Assembly (NCBI RefSeq): GCF_030815485.1
Contig: NZ_JAUSWV010000002.1
Span: forward strand, 4,278,001 to 4,342,000
DNA from: Streptomyces rishiriensis
Lineage (GTDB): Bacteria; Actinomycetota; Actinomycetes; Streptomycetales; Streptomycetaceae
Length of the DNA: 64,000 nt
Direction: 5' to 3'
Shown here: positions 27,132-35,669 of the stretch, piece by piece
How positions within the stretch are numbered: the first letter of the stretch is position 1
How the letters are laid out: every line of letters starts with the position of its first letter
Translations under genes and position numbers: made by a program
The notes under the pieces: model-generated
The model's database searches: none
What the model was told of the DNA's origin: nothing
The model's input: the letters and a program-made list of their open reading frames with translations, nothing else

Positions 27132-28036
27132 CCTCGACGAAGGACACGACCGGGCACCCGGACGTCGCGGAGATCTCCGACCTCACCGAGGGACTGCTCG
27201 CTCCCTCCCGGAGCGGCGATGTGCGGCGACATCTGGAAGCCTGCGAGCTCTGCGCGGATGTCCATGCGTCGCTCGAGGAGATCCGCGGCCTTCTCGGCAC
27301 CCTCCCCGGCCCACCGCGCATGCCGGACGATGTCGCCCACCGCATCGATGCGGCACTCGCCGCCGAAGCGCTGCTGAACTCCACGGCGCCGGAGAACGCG
27401 GACGCCTCGCCAACGGCCGATGCACTCACGAGCGACGCCGACGCGCTCCATGTTTCACGTGAAACAACGACAGCGACGGACCGGCCCGCCGGGCGCGCCC
27501 ACGCCACCACCGGCCCTGGGCGTAAGGAGCGTCGGCGGGGCGGCCGCCGCAAGATCGCTGTCCTCGGGGCGGTCCTCACCGCCGCGGCACTGGGGCTCGG
27601 CTCAGTCCTGGTGTCGTCGCTCACGGACGGCGGGGGGCCGGGTACTTCGGCTCATCAGTCGGCCGGCCCCGACACCTTCTTCGCGAGCGGGCTGGAGGGT
27701 CGGGTCACCGATCTCCTCGCCAAGACCACCGACACCCGGGGCTCACACAGCCTGGGCATTCAAGAGTCCGGCGTCGCATCCCCCAGTGGCGGACCACCCC
27801 AGCTCTTCCGGCAGCCCGTGGTGCCCTCGTGCGTCCAGCAGGGCATCGGACGCAGCGATGCGGCGCTCGCCGTAGAGGAAGGCACGTACCAGGGGACGGA
27901 CGCTCTTCTGGTCGTGCTGCCGGACACGTCCGACAGTACGCGGATCGACGCCTACGTCATGGACAAGACGTGTGTGGATCATCCGGCCTCGAGTCCGGCG
28001 AAGGTCTTGCTGACGCGCTCCTACCCACGTCACTGA
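27128..28036 (+). CDS. rsmA: Anti-sigma-M factor, zinc-finger type
   Basis: 302 residues. The N-terminal anti-sigma domain carries the HxxxCxxC motif HLEACELC (about residue 37). A single membrane helix follows near residues 140-160 (KIAVLGAVLTAAALGLGSVLVSSL), with an extracytoplasmic sensor domain beyond it. It holds SigM inactive at the membrane. It overlaps sigM by four bases. It carries an intact parS in its coding sequence (27452-27465), which reads as the residues around VSRET. In the S. coelicolor homologue the cysteines bind an iron-sulfur cluster, so zinc is not certain. Confidence 0.88.
   Translation: MTSTKDTTGHPDVAEISDLTEGLLAPSRSGDVRRHLEACELCADVHASLEEIRGLLGTLPGPPRMPDDVAHRIDAALAAEALLNSTAPENADASPTADALTSDADALHVSRETTTATDRPAGRAHATTGPGRKERRRGGRRKIAVLGAVLTAAALGLGSVLVSSLTDGGGPGTSAHQSAGPDTFFASGLEGRVTDLLAKTTDTRGSHSLGIQESGVASPSGGPPQLFRQPVVPSCVQQGIGRSDAALAVEEGTYQGTDALLVVLPDTSDSTRIDAYVMDKTCVDHPASSPAKVLLTRSYPRH
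27452..27465. other. parS: parS centromere site inside rsmA
   Basis: Perfect GTTTCACGTGAAAC embedded in the coding sequence between the anti-sigma domain and the membrane helix. Confidence 0.95.
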
Positions 28037-28119
28037 CGGGCGACGACCCCTCTCGCTGTCGCGTCGTATGCCCCTGACATTCCCTACGGTGGCGTCCCTC
28101 CGTGTGCCCGGACACACCG

Positions 28120-28145
28120 GGAATGCACGCCCCTTAGGATCCGTT
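28120..28145 (+). promoter_or_regulatory. SigR-type promoter of trxBA
   Basis: GGAAT at 28120-28124, exactly 18 bases, then GTT at 28143-28145: the SigR consensus GGAAT-N18-GTT. It lies 68 bases before the trxB start. SigR is the thiol-oxidative-stress sigma factor that drives trxBA in S. coelicolor. Confidence 0.8.
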
Positions 28146-28213
28146 GGGTGGGGTGAGAGTCCAAGTAGCTCCCACCGCTCAACCGATGCAGTCCAGAGAC
28201 GAGGAAACAAGCC

Positions 28214-29182
28214 GTGAGCGACGTCCGTAACGTGATCATCATCGGCTCCGGGCCCGCCGGCTACACCGCGGCGCTGTACACCGCGCGCGCGTCGCTGAAG
28301 CCGCTCGTGTTCGAAGGAGCCGTCACCGCGGGCGGCGCTCTGATGAACACCACCGAGGTGGAGAACTTCCCCGGCTTCCAGGACGGCATCATGGGCCCGG
28401 AGCTCATGGACAACATGCGCGCCCAGGCCGAGCGCTTCGGCGCCGAGCTGATCCCCGACGACATCGTCTCCGTCGACCTCACGGGTGAGATCAAGACCGT
28501 CACGGACACCGCGGGCACGATCCACCGTGCCAAGGCCGTCATCGTGACCACGGGCTCCCAGCACCGCAAGCTCGGCCTGCCGAACGAGGACGCCCTCTCG
28601 GGTCGCGGTGTCTCCTGGTGCGCCACCTGTGACGGGTTCTTCTTCAAGGACCAGGACATCGCCGTGATCGGCGGTGGCGACACCGCGATGGAGGAGGCCA
28701 CCTTCCTCTCCCGGTTCGCCAAGTCCGTGACGATCGTCCACCGCCGGGACACCCTGCGCGCCTCCAAGGCGATGCAGGAGCGTGCCTTCGCCGACCCCAA
28801 GATCAAGTTCGTCTGGGACAGCGAGGTCGCCGAGATCCAGGGTGACCCGAAGCTGGCCGGGCTGAAGCTGCGCAACCTCAAGACGGGCGAACTCTCCGAC
28901 CTCCCGGTGACCGGCCTGTTCATCGCGATCGGCCACGACCCGCGTACCGAGCTCTTCAAGGGGCAGCTCGACCTGGACGAGGAGGGCTACCTGAAGGTCG
29001 CCGCGCCCTCCACTCGGACGAACATGACCGGTGTCTTCGGCGCCGGCGACGTGGTCGACCACACCTACCGCCAGGCGATCACCGCGGCCGGCACCGGCTG
29101 CTCCGCCGCTCTCGACGCCGAGCGCTACCTCGCCGCCCTCGCCGACGAGGAGCAGGCCGAGCCCGAGAAGACCGCCGTCTGA
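28214..29182 (+). CDS. trxB: Thioredoxin reductase
   Basis: 322 residues, GTG start. The FAD motif is IIGSGPAGYTAALYTAR, the redox-active CxxC is CATCDG (about residues 136-139), the NADPH motif is VIGGGDTAMEEA, and the second FAD motif is GVFGAGDVVD. It reduces TrxA with NADPH in the cytoplasm. It is first in an operon with trxA, preceded by a SigR-type promoter, so it is expected to be induced by disulfide stress. Confidence 0.96.
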   Translation: MSDVRNVIIIGSGPAGYTAALYTARASLKPLVFEGAVTAGGALMNTTEVENFPGFQDGIMGPELMDNMRAQAERFGAELIPDDIVSVDLTGEIKTVTDTAGTIHRAKAVIVTTGSQHRKLGLPNEDALSGRGVSWCATCDGFFFKDQDIAVIGGGDTAMEEATFLSRFAKSVTIVHRRDTLRASKAMQERAFADPKIKFVWDSEVAEIQGDPKLAGLKLRNLKTGELSDLPVTGLFIAIGHDPRTELFKGQLDLDEEGYLKVAAPSTRTNMTGVFGAGDVVDHTYRQAITAAGTGCSAALDAERYLAALADEEQAEPEKTAV

Positions 29183-29223
29183 CCCTCTCCCCGCCCCACC
29201 GCCCAAGAATTAAGGAGCCCCCT

Positions 29224-29556
29224 GTGGCCGGCACCCTGAAGAATGTGACCGACGCCGACTTCGAAGAGGTCGTCCTCAAGAGCGACAAGCCCGTCCTGGT
29301 GGACTTCTGGGCCGCGTGGTGCGGGCCGTGCCGTCAGATCGCCCCTTCGCTCGAGGCCATCGCCGCCGAGCACGGCGACAAGATCGAGGTCGTCAAGCTC
29401 AACATCGACGAGAACCCGGGGACGGCCGCCAAGTACGGCGTCATGTCCATCCCGACGCTGAACGTGTACCAGGGCGGCGAGGTCGCCAAGACCATCGTCG
29501 GTGCCAAGCCGAAGGCCGCGCTCGTCCGCGACCTGGAGACCTTCATCTCCGAGTGA
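29224..29556 (+). CDS. trxA: Thioredoxin
   Basis: 110 residues with the active site WAAWCGPCRQ near residue 30 and the cis-proline loop MSIPTLNVYQGGE. GTG start with AAGGAG seven bases upstream. It is the general disulfide reductant, 41 bases downstream of its reductase gene and cotranscribed with it. Confidence 0.96.
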   Translation: MAGTLKNVTDADFEEVVLKSDKPVLVDFWAAWCGPCRQIAPSLEAIAAEHGDKIEVVKLNIDENPGTAAKYGVMSIPTLNVYQGGEVAKTIVGAKPKAALVRDLETFISE

Positions 29557-29588
29557 CGACGCACTGAGCCGTCCCACCGACGGCCGAT

Positions 29589-29602
29589 GTTTCACGTGAA
29601 AC
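29589..29602. other. parS: parS centromere site
   Basis: Perfect GTTTCACGTGAAAC in the trxA/GNAT convergent gap, immediately before the terminator hairpin. Confidence 0.95.
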
Positions 29603-29604
29603 AC

Positions 29605-29636
29605 CAATGGGCCGGCCCACAAGGGCTGGCCCATTG
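29605..29636. terminator. Bidirectional terminator trxA/GNAT
   Basis: 32-base hairpin, arms CAATGGGCCGGCCC / GGGCTGGCCCATTG (one G-T pair), ACAA loop. Confidence 0.85.
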
Positions 29637-29650
29637 CCTTGCCTGAGGCG

Positions 29651-30268
29651 TCAGAGCGGGCGCAGCGCCGGCTCCTTCTGGACCGCCCCCAGCAACCGGT
29701 CGAGCGCCATCTCCACGTCCTCCTTCCAGGAGAGGGTGGTCCGCAGCTCCAGCCTCATCCGAGGGTGAGCGGGATGAGGACGCACCGTCTTGAAGCCCAC
29801 CGCCAGCAGATGGTCGGCCGGGAGCACACAGGCCGGCTCTTTCCAGCGTGCGTCGCCGAATGCCTCGATCGCTTTGAAGCCCCGCCGCAGGAGATCCTTG
29901 GCGACCGTCTGAACCATCACACGGCCCAGCCCCTGCCCCTGGTAGCCCGGCATGATGAACGCGGTCATCAACTGCACGGCATCCGGCGATACAGGGCTCG
30001 TGGGGAACGCCGTGGAGCGGGGAACGTAGGCGGGCGGCGCGTAGAGCACGAACCCCACGGGAACGTCATCCACATAGACGACCCGGCCGCACGATCCCCA
30101 GTCCAGCAGGACAGCGGAGATCCAGGACTCCTTCTCCAGAGCGGGCGTGCCCGCCCTTACCGCGGCCGCACTGCTGACGGGGTCCAGCTCCCAGAAGACA
30201 CACGCCCGACAGCGTTTGGGAAGGTCTTGAAGGTTGTCCAGCGTGAGCGGTACGAGCCGACGCCCCAT
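29651..30268 (-). CDS. GNAT family N-acetyltransferase
   Basis: 205 residues. The acetyl-CoA pocket reads LMTAFIMPGYQGQGLGRVMVQTVAKDLLRRG (motif A, Q/RxxGxG/A) around residues 110-140. The N-terminal half has a CxxC-like RCRACVFWELD segment. The acceptor is unknown. ATG 30268 follows GAGGAA. It is a usual neighbour of parAB in Streptomyces, and its 5' end may overlap a small upstream gene. Confidence 0.82.
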   Translation of the reverse strand: MGRRLVPLTLDNLQDLPKRCRACVFWELDPVSSAAAVRAGTPALEKESWISAVLLDWGSCGRVVYVDDVPVGFVLYAPPAYVPRSTAFPTSPVSPDAVQLMTAFIMPGYQGQGLGRVMVQTVAKDLLRRGFKAIEAFGDARWKEPACVLPADHLLAVGFKTVRPHPAHPRMRLELRTTLSWKEDVEMALDRLLGAVQKEPALRPL

Positions 30269-30414
30269 GAAGGCTGTTCCTCGCTTCCTTCGCTCGCGGC
30301 GTCGCGAGCGGCTGTCAGAGCGCTGCGTTCCCTGAGCAGGCTGCCGACGAAGCCGCCGACCGCGCCCAGTCCCAGTCCGGCGCTCACCAGTCCGGTCCGG
30401 CTCATCGTTCGCAT
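30157..30414 (-). CDS. Possible small membrane protein overlapping the GNAT gene
   Basis: An 85-residue reading frame with GGAGGCGAGG directly before its ATG. It begins MRTMSRTGLVSAGLGLGAVGGFVGSLL, a glycine-rich hydrophobic helix. It overlaps the first 112 bases of the GNAT gene in another frame. The good ribosome site and helix support the N-terminal part, but the overlapping C-terminal half may be fortuitous. No family is recognised. Confidence 0.35.
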   Translation of the reverse strand: MRTMSRTGLVSAGLGLGAVGGFVGSLLRERSALTAARDAASEGSEEQPSWGVGSYRSRWTTFKTFPNAVGRVSSGSWTPSAVRPR

Positions 30415-30517
30415 GGCCCTCGCCTCCTGCTCCGAGGTACTGCCAGGTGGATGCGCCACAACCCCCTCGCATCGTATCCACGATGCGATTCCATCGATAA
30501 TGCCTGAAAGGAAGAAG

Positions 30518-30552
30518 CGAGCCGTGTTCCGGTACACACCGGACACGGCTCG
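30518..30552 (-). terminator. Terminator of the parAB operon
   Basis: Inverted repeat CGAGCCGTGTTCCGGT / ACCGGACACGGCTCG with an ACAC loop and one bulged T, 44 bases past the parB stop. Confidence 0.8.
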
Positions 30553-30595
30553 CTCACCGGTCCCCCGTCCGGCACACGCTCGGCCGGGCAGCGGC

Positions 30596-31696
30596 TCAGT
30601 CTTCCGGCTCCTCGGCGTCGCCCTCCACGAGGCCCTTCTGCAGGACGGGGCCTTCGCCGGGCGCCAGCGAGTCGAGGATCCGCTCCAGGTCTTCCATGGA
30701 GGCGAACTCGACGGTGATCTTGCCCTTCTTCTGCCCCAGGTCGACCTTCACCCGGGTTTCGAAGCGGTCAGAGAGCCGAGTCGCGAGGTCGGTCAGCGCC
30801 GGGGAAACCCGGCCGCCGGCCCTCGGCCCCTTGGCACGCTGAGCCGTCTGCGGACGCGAGCCCATGAGGGTGACGATCTCCTCGACGGCTCGTACCGAGA
30901 GTCCCTCGGCCACGATGCGGTGGGCCAGCCGGTCCTGCTCCTCCGAGTCATCGACCGAGAGAAGCGCCCGGGCATGACCGGCGGAGAGCACCCCGGCCGC
31001 GACCCGTCGCTGGACCGCCGACGAGAGCTTGAGCAGACGCAGTGTGTTGGAGACCTGCGGACGGGATCGACCGATGCGGTCCGCCAGCTGGTCATGCGTG
31101 CAGTTGAAGTCCTTCAGCAGCTGGTCGTAGGCGGCAGCCTCTTCCAGCGGGTTCAGCTGGGCCCGGTGAAGGTTCTCCAGAAGGGCGTCCAGGAGAAGCT
31201 TCTCGTCGTCCGTGGCCCGGACGATCGCGGGGATCGCCTCCAGGCCGGCCTCGCGGCAGGCCCGGAAGCGCCGCTCGCCCATGATGAGCTCGTAGCGGGC
31301 GGGGCCCAGCTGACGTACGACGACCGGCTGGAGCAGACCGACCTCCTTGATGGAGGTGATGAGCTCGTGCAGCGCGTCCTCGTCGAAGACCTCACGAGGC
31401 TGACGCGGGTTGGGCGCGATGTGGTCGAGGGGGATCTCGGCGAAGTGTGCGCCAATGGGCGGCGCGGGCATCTCCACGGAGCCGTTCGTCGACAAATCCT
31501 CCGTTTCACGTGAAACAGGCAGCAGCGCGGCCACCTTCGCCGCGGCGACCCCGCGGTCGGTCGTCAGAACCGGCACGGCTGCGGGGGACATGGATCCTCC
31601 GCCTCCCAGCGCGGCCTGCGCCGGTGTCTTCTCCGTCGGGGCAGCCGGGATCAGTGCGCCAAGTCCGCGGCCCAGCCCCCTCCGTCGCTCACTCAC
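30596..31696 (-). CDS. parB: Chromosome partitioning protein ParB
   Basis: 366 residues. The N-terminal CTPase region contains the arginine motif LIMGERRFRACREAGL; the helix-turn-helix region reads HDQLADRIGRSRPQVSNTLRLLKL; a C-terminal dimer domain (KGKITVEFASMEDLERILDSL) follows. It loads at parS and spreads to form the segregation complex that works with ParA during sporulation septation. Its ATG overlaps the parA stop by four bases. An intact parS lies inside the gene (31503-31516). Confidence 0.97.
   Translation of the reverse strand: MSERRRGLGRGLGALIPAAPTEKTPAQAALGGGGSMSPAAVPVLTTDRGVAAAKVAALLPVSRETEDLSTNGSVEMPAPPIGAHFAEIPLDHIAPNPRQPREVFDEDALHELITSIKEVGLLQPVVVRQLGPARYELIMGERRFRACREAGLEAIPAIVRATDDEKLLLDALLENLHRAQLNPLEEAAAYDQLLKDFNCTHDQLADRIGRSRPQVSNTLRLLKLSSAVQRRVAAGVLSAGHARALLSVDDSEEQDRLAHRIVAEGLSVRAVEEIVTLMGSRPQTAQRAKGPRAGGRVSPALTDLATRLSDRFETRVKVDLGQKKGKITVEFASMEDLERILDSLAPGEGPVLQKGLVEGDAEEPED
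31503..31516. other. parS: parS centromere site inside parB
   Basis: Perfect GTTTCACGTGAAAC in the parB 5' region, encoding part of the variable linker (LPVSRETED). Confidence 0.95.
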
Positions 31697-32766
31697 TGAA
31701 TGCCCTCCACCATGTTCGGGTTGTTCTGGGCGCCGATATGGGCGTGTGTCGCGTCATAGCTGACGCCAACACCCCTCAGCGCCAACTCTCGTGCTGCCTC
31801 AAGGTAGGAGAGAGCACCGCTCGATCCCGGATCGTAGGTCAGCACCGTCTGTCCGTAGCTCGGCGCCTCGGAGATACGGACGGAGCGGGGAATGCTCGTC
31901 CGCAGCACCTCCTCGACGAAGTGGGTGCGCACCTCCTCCGCGACCTGCGACGCGAGGCGCGTCCGGCCGTCGTACATGGTGAGCAGAATGGTCGACACAT
32001 GCAGGGTGGGGTTGAGGTGCCCCCGCACCAGGTCGACGTTGCGCAGCAACTGCCCCAGACCCTCCAGCGCGTAGTACTCGCACTGGATCGGAATGAGGAC
32101 CTCGGCACCGGCCACCATCGCGTTGACCGTCAGCAGGCCGAGAGACGGCGGGCAGTCGATAAGGATGTAGTCCAGCGGCTGCTCGTAAGCCTGGATCGCC
32201 CGCTGAAGGCGGCTCTCGCGTGCCACCAGGGACACCAACTCGATCTCCGCGCCGGCGAGATCGATCGTGGCGGGAGCGCAGAAGAGGCCTTCTACATCGG
32301 GGACAGGCTGCACGACTTCCGCGAGCGGACGACTGTCGACCAGCACGTCATAGATGGATGGAACCTCGGCATGGTGGTCGATACCCAGGGCGGTGGACGC
32401 GTTGCCCTGGGGGTCGAGGTCGACCACCAGGACCCGGCCACCGTGCAGGGCCAGAGACGCGGCAAGATTGACGGTCGTCGTCGTCTTGCCCACCCCGCCC
32501 TTCTGGTTGGCGACGACGATCACACGGGTCTGCTCAGGACGCGGCAGGCCCTCGCCGGCCCGGCCCAGAGCCTCTACCGCGAGTTGGGCAGCACGACCGA
32601 TCGGGGTGTCGTCCATCGGGGGCGGTGTTTCACGTGAAACATCCTCCCCGTAGGACTCGGTACGGGGACCGGGGACCGGATCGGTCATCGGTCCCGCGAT
32701 GTTGGCGTCGGACCGCAAGGATTCACTCTCCTCGACTTCAGGCTCGCAATGAACAGAGCCTCCCAT
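31693..32766 (-). CDS. parA: Chromosome partitioning ATPase ParA
   Basis: 357 residues. Deviant Walker A VVANQKGGVGKTTTTVNLA (about residues 90-105), Walker A' LVVDLDPQGNAS and Walker B YILIDCPPSLGLL. It binds nucleoid DNA as an ATP dimer and positions ParB-parS complexes. ATG 32766 (MGGSVHCEPEVEE) is chosen on similarity to the usual Streptomyces N-terminus and an AAGG ribosome site; later in-frame ATGs are possible. It is cotranscribed with parB and contains a parS at 32627. Confidence 0.95.
   Translation of the reverse strand: MGGSVHCEPEVEESESLRSDANIAGPMTDPVPGPRTESYGEDVSRETPPPMDDTPIGRAAQLAVEALGRAGEGLPRPEQTRVIVVANQKGGVGKTTTTVNLAASLALHGGRVLVVDLDPQGNASTALGIDHHAEVPSIYDVLVDSRPLAEVVQPVPDVEGLFCAPATIDLAGAEIELVSLVARESRLQRAIQAYEQPLDYILIDCPPSLGLLTVNAMVAGAEVLIPIQCEYYALEGLGQLLRNVDLVRGHLNPTLHVSTILLTMYDGRTRLASQVAEEVRTHFVEEVLRTSIPRSVRISEAPSYGQTVLTYDPGSSGALSYLEAARELALRGVGVSYDATHAHIGAQNNPNMVEGIQ
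32627..32640. other. parS: parS centromere site inside parA
   Basis: Perfect GTTTCACGTGAAAC in the poorly conserved N-terminal part of parA. Confidence 0.95.
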
Positions 32767-32924
32767 GCCTTCGGGGTCATGAACCAGTGAGGCCTGTTGT
32801 TCTGTGGAGAAATCCACCTCTGTGGACAACTCCCGTCCCTCATCGAGTGAACCGAGAGGCTTACGGTCGCGGGGTTCGGCTGCGGCGCGGCCGCGGCTGA
32901 TGATGCCGTGGAGCAGAGAGCGAC

Positions 32925-32938
32925 GTTTCACGTGAAAC
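32925..32938. other. parS: parS centromere site upstream of parA
   Basis: Perfect GTTTCACGTGAAAC in the 250-base gap between parA and rsmG. It is well placed to autoregulate parAB transcription through ParB. Confidence 0.95.
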
Positions 32939-33016
32939 ACGATGCACAGCGCCGACGGCCGGACCCCTCGCGACACTCCGTGATGCGTGGGTTTGGCAGC
33001 TTGTGTGGAGTACGTC

Positions 33017-33733
33017 TCAGCGCCGTCGGCGCGTGCGACTGGTCCTAGCCGCCTTGGCACGTTTGGCGGCGAACCTCACACCGCCCGGGCTCTCCCCTAC
33101 CTCGACCCGTACCACCGTGGACAGCGGATCCACCACGCCCTCACCGACCTGCAGGATCGAGGTGCCTACGGCTCCGAGCTTGCTCAGAGCCGTGGAGGCG
33201 CTCTTCAGCTCCTCTTCGGCGGTGTCTCCCTTGAGGGCCAGCATCTCGCCGTAGGGACGCAGCAGCGGGATGCCCCAGGTGGCCAGACGATCCAGCGGCG
33301 CCACGGCGCGGGCGGTCACCACATGCACCGGCGGCATCGTTCCCATGACCTCCTCGGCACGGCCACGCGCGACCGTCACATGGTCGAGGCCAAGGAGCTC
33401 GACGACTTCGGTGAGGAAGTTGGTCCGTCGCAGGAGCGGCTCCAGCAGGGTGATCTTCAGATCCTCCCGCACGAGTGCCAGGGGAATGCCGGGCAGGCCG
33501 GCACCCGAACCGACGTCACAGACGGTCACACCCTCGGGCACCACCTCGGAGAGCACCGCGCAGTTCAACATGTGCCGCTCCCAGAGGCGGGGCACCTCGC
33601 GTGGACCGATGAGCCCACGCTGCACACCCGCCTCGGCCAGGAGCTCGGCGTATCGGACCGCATCACCGAAGCGATCACCGAATACCTCTCGTGCCACCTC
33701 AGGCGCAGGCGGGAGCTCCGCTGCCTCCGTCAC
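33017..33733 (-). CDS. rsmG: 16S rRNA (guanine-527-N7)-methyltransferase
   Basis: 238 residues with the SAM-binding motif VCDVGSGAGLPGIPLAL (about residues 75-90) and the segment LLEPLLRRTNFLTEVVELLGL. It methylates G527 of 16S rRNA; loss confers low-level streptomycin resistance in Streptomyces. GTG 33733 (VTEAAELPPAP) is chosen because AAGGACGG lies upstream and the eight residues before it are not conserved. The basic C-terminus (RRRR) is typical. It sits between jag and parA. Confidence 0.93.
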   Translation of the reverse strand: MTEAAELPPAPEVAREVFGDRFGDAVRYAELLAEAGVQRGLIGPREVPRLWERHMLNCAVLSEVVPEGVTVCDVGSGAGLPGIPLALVREDLKITLLEPLLRRTNFLTEVVELLGLDHVTVARGRAEEVMGTMPPVHVVTARAVAPLDRLATWGIPLLRPYGEMLALKGDTAEEELKSASTALSKLGAVGTSILQVGEGVVDPLSTVVRVEVGESPGGVRFAAKRAKAARTSRTRRRR

Positions 33734-33804
33734 GGGGACCGTCCTTCCGTACCGCATCAGCGCTTCGAGCGCCGACCACCAGAACTACCGGGCTGACAAA
33801 GATC

Positions 33805-33831
33805 GGCCCCGTCTGCGCAACAGACGGGGCC
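33805..33831 (-). terminator. Hairpin between jag and rsmG
   Basis: Perfect stem GGCCCCGTCTG / CAGACGGGGCC with a 5-base loop, 20 bases past the jag stop. It may end or attenuate the rnpA-yidC-jag transcript before rsmG. Confidence 0.75.
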
Positions 33832-33851
33832 GGAGACACGTACGTACCGAA

Positions 33852-34364
33852 TCAGTTGGGCAGGACGACGACGAAGCGCTGCGGCTCCTCGCCCTCGGAC
33901 TCGCTCCGCAGGCCCGCGACCTTGACCGCGTCGTGGACGACCTTGCGCTCGAAGGGTGTCATCGGCCTCAGCTTCACCGGCTCACCGCTGTTCTTCGCGT
34001 CCGCCGCTGCCTTGGCACCCAGCTCGGAGAGCTCGGTGCGCTTCTGGGCACGGTAGCCCGCGATGTCCAGCATCAACCGGCTGCGGTCGCCGGTCTCCCG
34101 GTGCACGGCCAGGCGCGTGAGTTCCTGGAGCGCCTCCAACACCTCACCGTCCCGGCCGACCAGCTTCGACAGGTCACGAGTGCCCTCATCGCTGATGATC
34201 GACACAGAGGCGCGGTCGGCCTCGACGTCCATGTCGATGTCGCCGTCGAGATCGGCGATGTCCAGCAGACCCTCGAGGTAGTCCGCCGCGATCTCGCCCT
34301 CCTGCTCCAGGCGGGACAGGGTGTCTGCACCCTCGGCGGCGGCGGAGGTGGTGCCTTCCGTCAC
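33852..34364 (-). CDS. jag: R3H/KH RNA-binding protein Jag (KhpB)
   Basis: 170 residues. A KH-like domain (DRASVSIISDEGTRDLSKLVGRDGEVLEALQELTRLA) is followed by an R3H domain with the RxxxH-type segment around PFERKVVHDAVKVAGLRSESEGEEPQRFVVVLP. The N-terminal Jag_N domain found in Firmicutes is absent, as usual in actinobacteria. It binds RNA and is thought to act with KhpA. It follows yidC by 15 bases in the conserved rpmH-rnpA-yidD-yidC-jag-rsmG string. Confidence 0.92.
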   Translation of the reverse strand: MTEGTTSAAAEGADTLSRLEQEGEIAADYLEGLLDIADLDGDIDMDVEADRASVSIISDEGTRDLSKLVGRDGEVLEALQELTRLAVHRETGDRSRLMLDIAGYRAQKRTELSELGAKAAADAKNSGEPVKLRPMTPFERKVVHDAVKVAGLRSESEGEEPQRFVVVLPN

Positions 34365-34379
34365 GGGATGAGCTCCTTC

Positions 34380-35666
34380 TTACTTCTTGGACGGGGACTT
34401 GGGGCGCTGCGGGCCGCCCTTGCGCTGCCCGGACTGGGCCTTGCTGCGACCTCCGCCACCGGACTTGGGAGCGGCCGGCTTGGCGGCCGTGTCAGCGGCT
34501 CCGGAGGCCTTGGTGTCCTCCGGCTCGTCGGACTTGCTCAGCGAGATCGTCTCGCCGGCACCCTTCGCCGGGGCCGCGGACTGGCGCTGCGACTTCGACT
34601 GCCGCTTGGGCTGCTGCCGCCTGGCGGCGGCCGCACTCGTCGGCGTGCCGTCCTCGGCCTGGACCGCGGCCTGGGCCTCGCTCTTGATCACCGTGCCGTC
34701 CGCCTGGGCGGCGAAGCCCACCTTGGTCAGACCGTTGATGAACTTGCGCTCGGCGTCGTTGCGGTCACGGCCCTTGGCCACGATGGCCTTGACGATGGCC
34801 CGCTCGCCGCGGCTGCGGGTCTTGCCGTGGTGCGTGACGTGCTTGTACAGGCGCTCCAGGTAAGCGGCCTGAGCCTTGGAACCCGGCGTCGGGTTGTTGC
34901 GGATCACGTACATCTGCTGGCCCATGGTCCACACGTTGGTGGTCAGCCAGTAGACGAGGACACCGACGGGGAAGTTGATGCCGAAGACGGCGAACATGAC
35001 CGGGAAGACGTACATCAGCATCTTCTGCTGCTGCATGAACGGCGTCTTCACCGAGGTGTCGACGTTCTTCGTCATGAGCTGACGCTGCGTGAAGAACTGC
35101 GACGCCGACATCATGACGATCATGATCGCCGTGACGATACGGACGTTGGTCAGCGAGGCGTCGAACGGCACCAGGTCCGAGGCGCTGTCCGTGAACTTCG
35201 CGGCCAGCGGGGCGCCGAAGATGTGCGCCTTCTGCGCGCTCGCCAGGAGGCTCTCGTTGATCACGCCAATGGTGTCACCGTTGGCGATGCCGTTGAGCAC
35301 GTGGTAGAGGGCGAAGAAGAAGGGCGACTGCGCCAGGATGGGAAGGCACGAGGAGAGCGGGTTGGTGCCCGTCTCCTTGTACAGCTTCATCATCTCTTCG
35401 GACTGGCGCTGCTTGTCGTTCTTGTAGCGCTCCTGGATCTTCTTCATCTCGGGCTGCAGCGTCTGCATGGCCCGCGTCGCCTTGATCTGCTTCACAAAGA
35501 GCGGGATCAGGCAGATCCGGATCAGAATCACCAGGGACACGATGGACAGGCCCCAGGCCCACCCGGTGTCGGGGCCGAAGATGGCGCCGTACACCCTGTG
35601 GAACTGGACGATGACCCAGGAGACAGGTGTCGTGATGAAGCTGAAGAGGCTGGCAATCGTGTCCAC
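34380..35666 (-). CDS. yidC: Membrane protein insertase YidC
   Basis: 428 residues. It has the conserved five-helix insertase core: first helix near residues 1-30, RICLIPLFVKQIKATRAMQTLQPEMKKIQERYKND as the cytoplasmic hairpin, SCLPILAQSPFFFALYHVLNG, and later helices. A long basic, Lys/Gly/Ser-rich C-terminal tail (about 130 residues) contacts ribosomes. It inserts membrane proteins with or without SecYEG. It is directly coupled to yidD (4-base gap). Confidence 0.95.
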   Translation of the reverse strand: MDTIASLFSFITTPVSWVIVQFHRVYGAIFGPDTGWAWGLSIVSLVILIRICLIPLFVKQIKATRAMQTLQPEMKKIQERYKNDKQRQSEEMMKLYKETGTNPLSSCLPILAQSPFFFALYHVLNGIANGDTIGVINESLLASAQKAHIFGAPLAAKFTDSASDLVPFDASLTNVRIVTAIMIVMMSASQFFTQRQLMTKNVDTSVKTPFMQQQKMLMYVFPVMFAVFGINFPVGVLVYWLTTNVWTMGQQMYVIRNNPTPGSKAQAAYLERLYKHVTHHGKTRSRGERAIVKAIVAKGRDRNDAERKFINGLTKVGFAAQADGTVIKSEAQAAVQAEDGTPTSAAAARRQQPKRQSKSQRQSAAPAKGAGETISLSKSDEPEDTKASGAADTAAKPAAPKSGGGGRSKAQSGQRKGGPQRPKSPSKK

Positions 35667-35669
35667 TAA

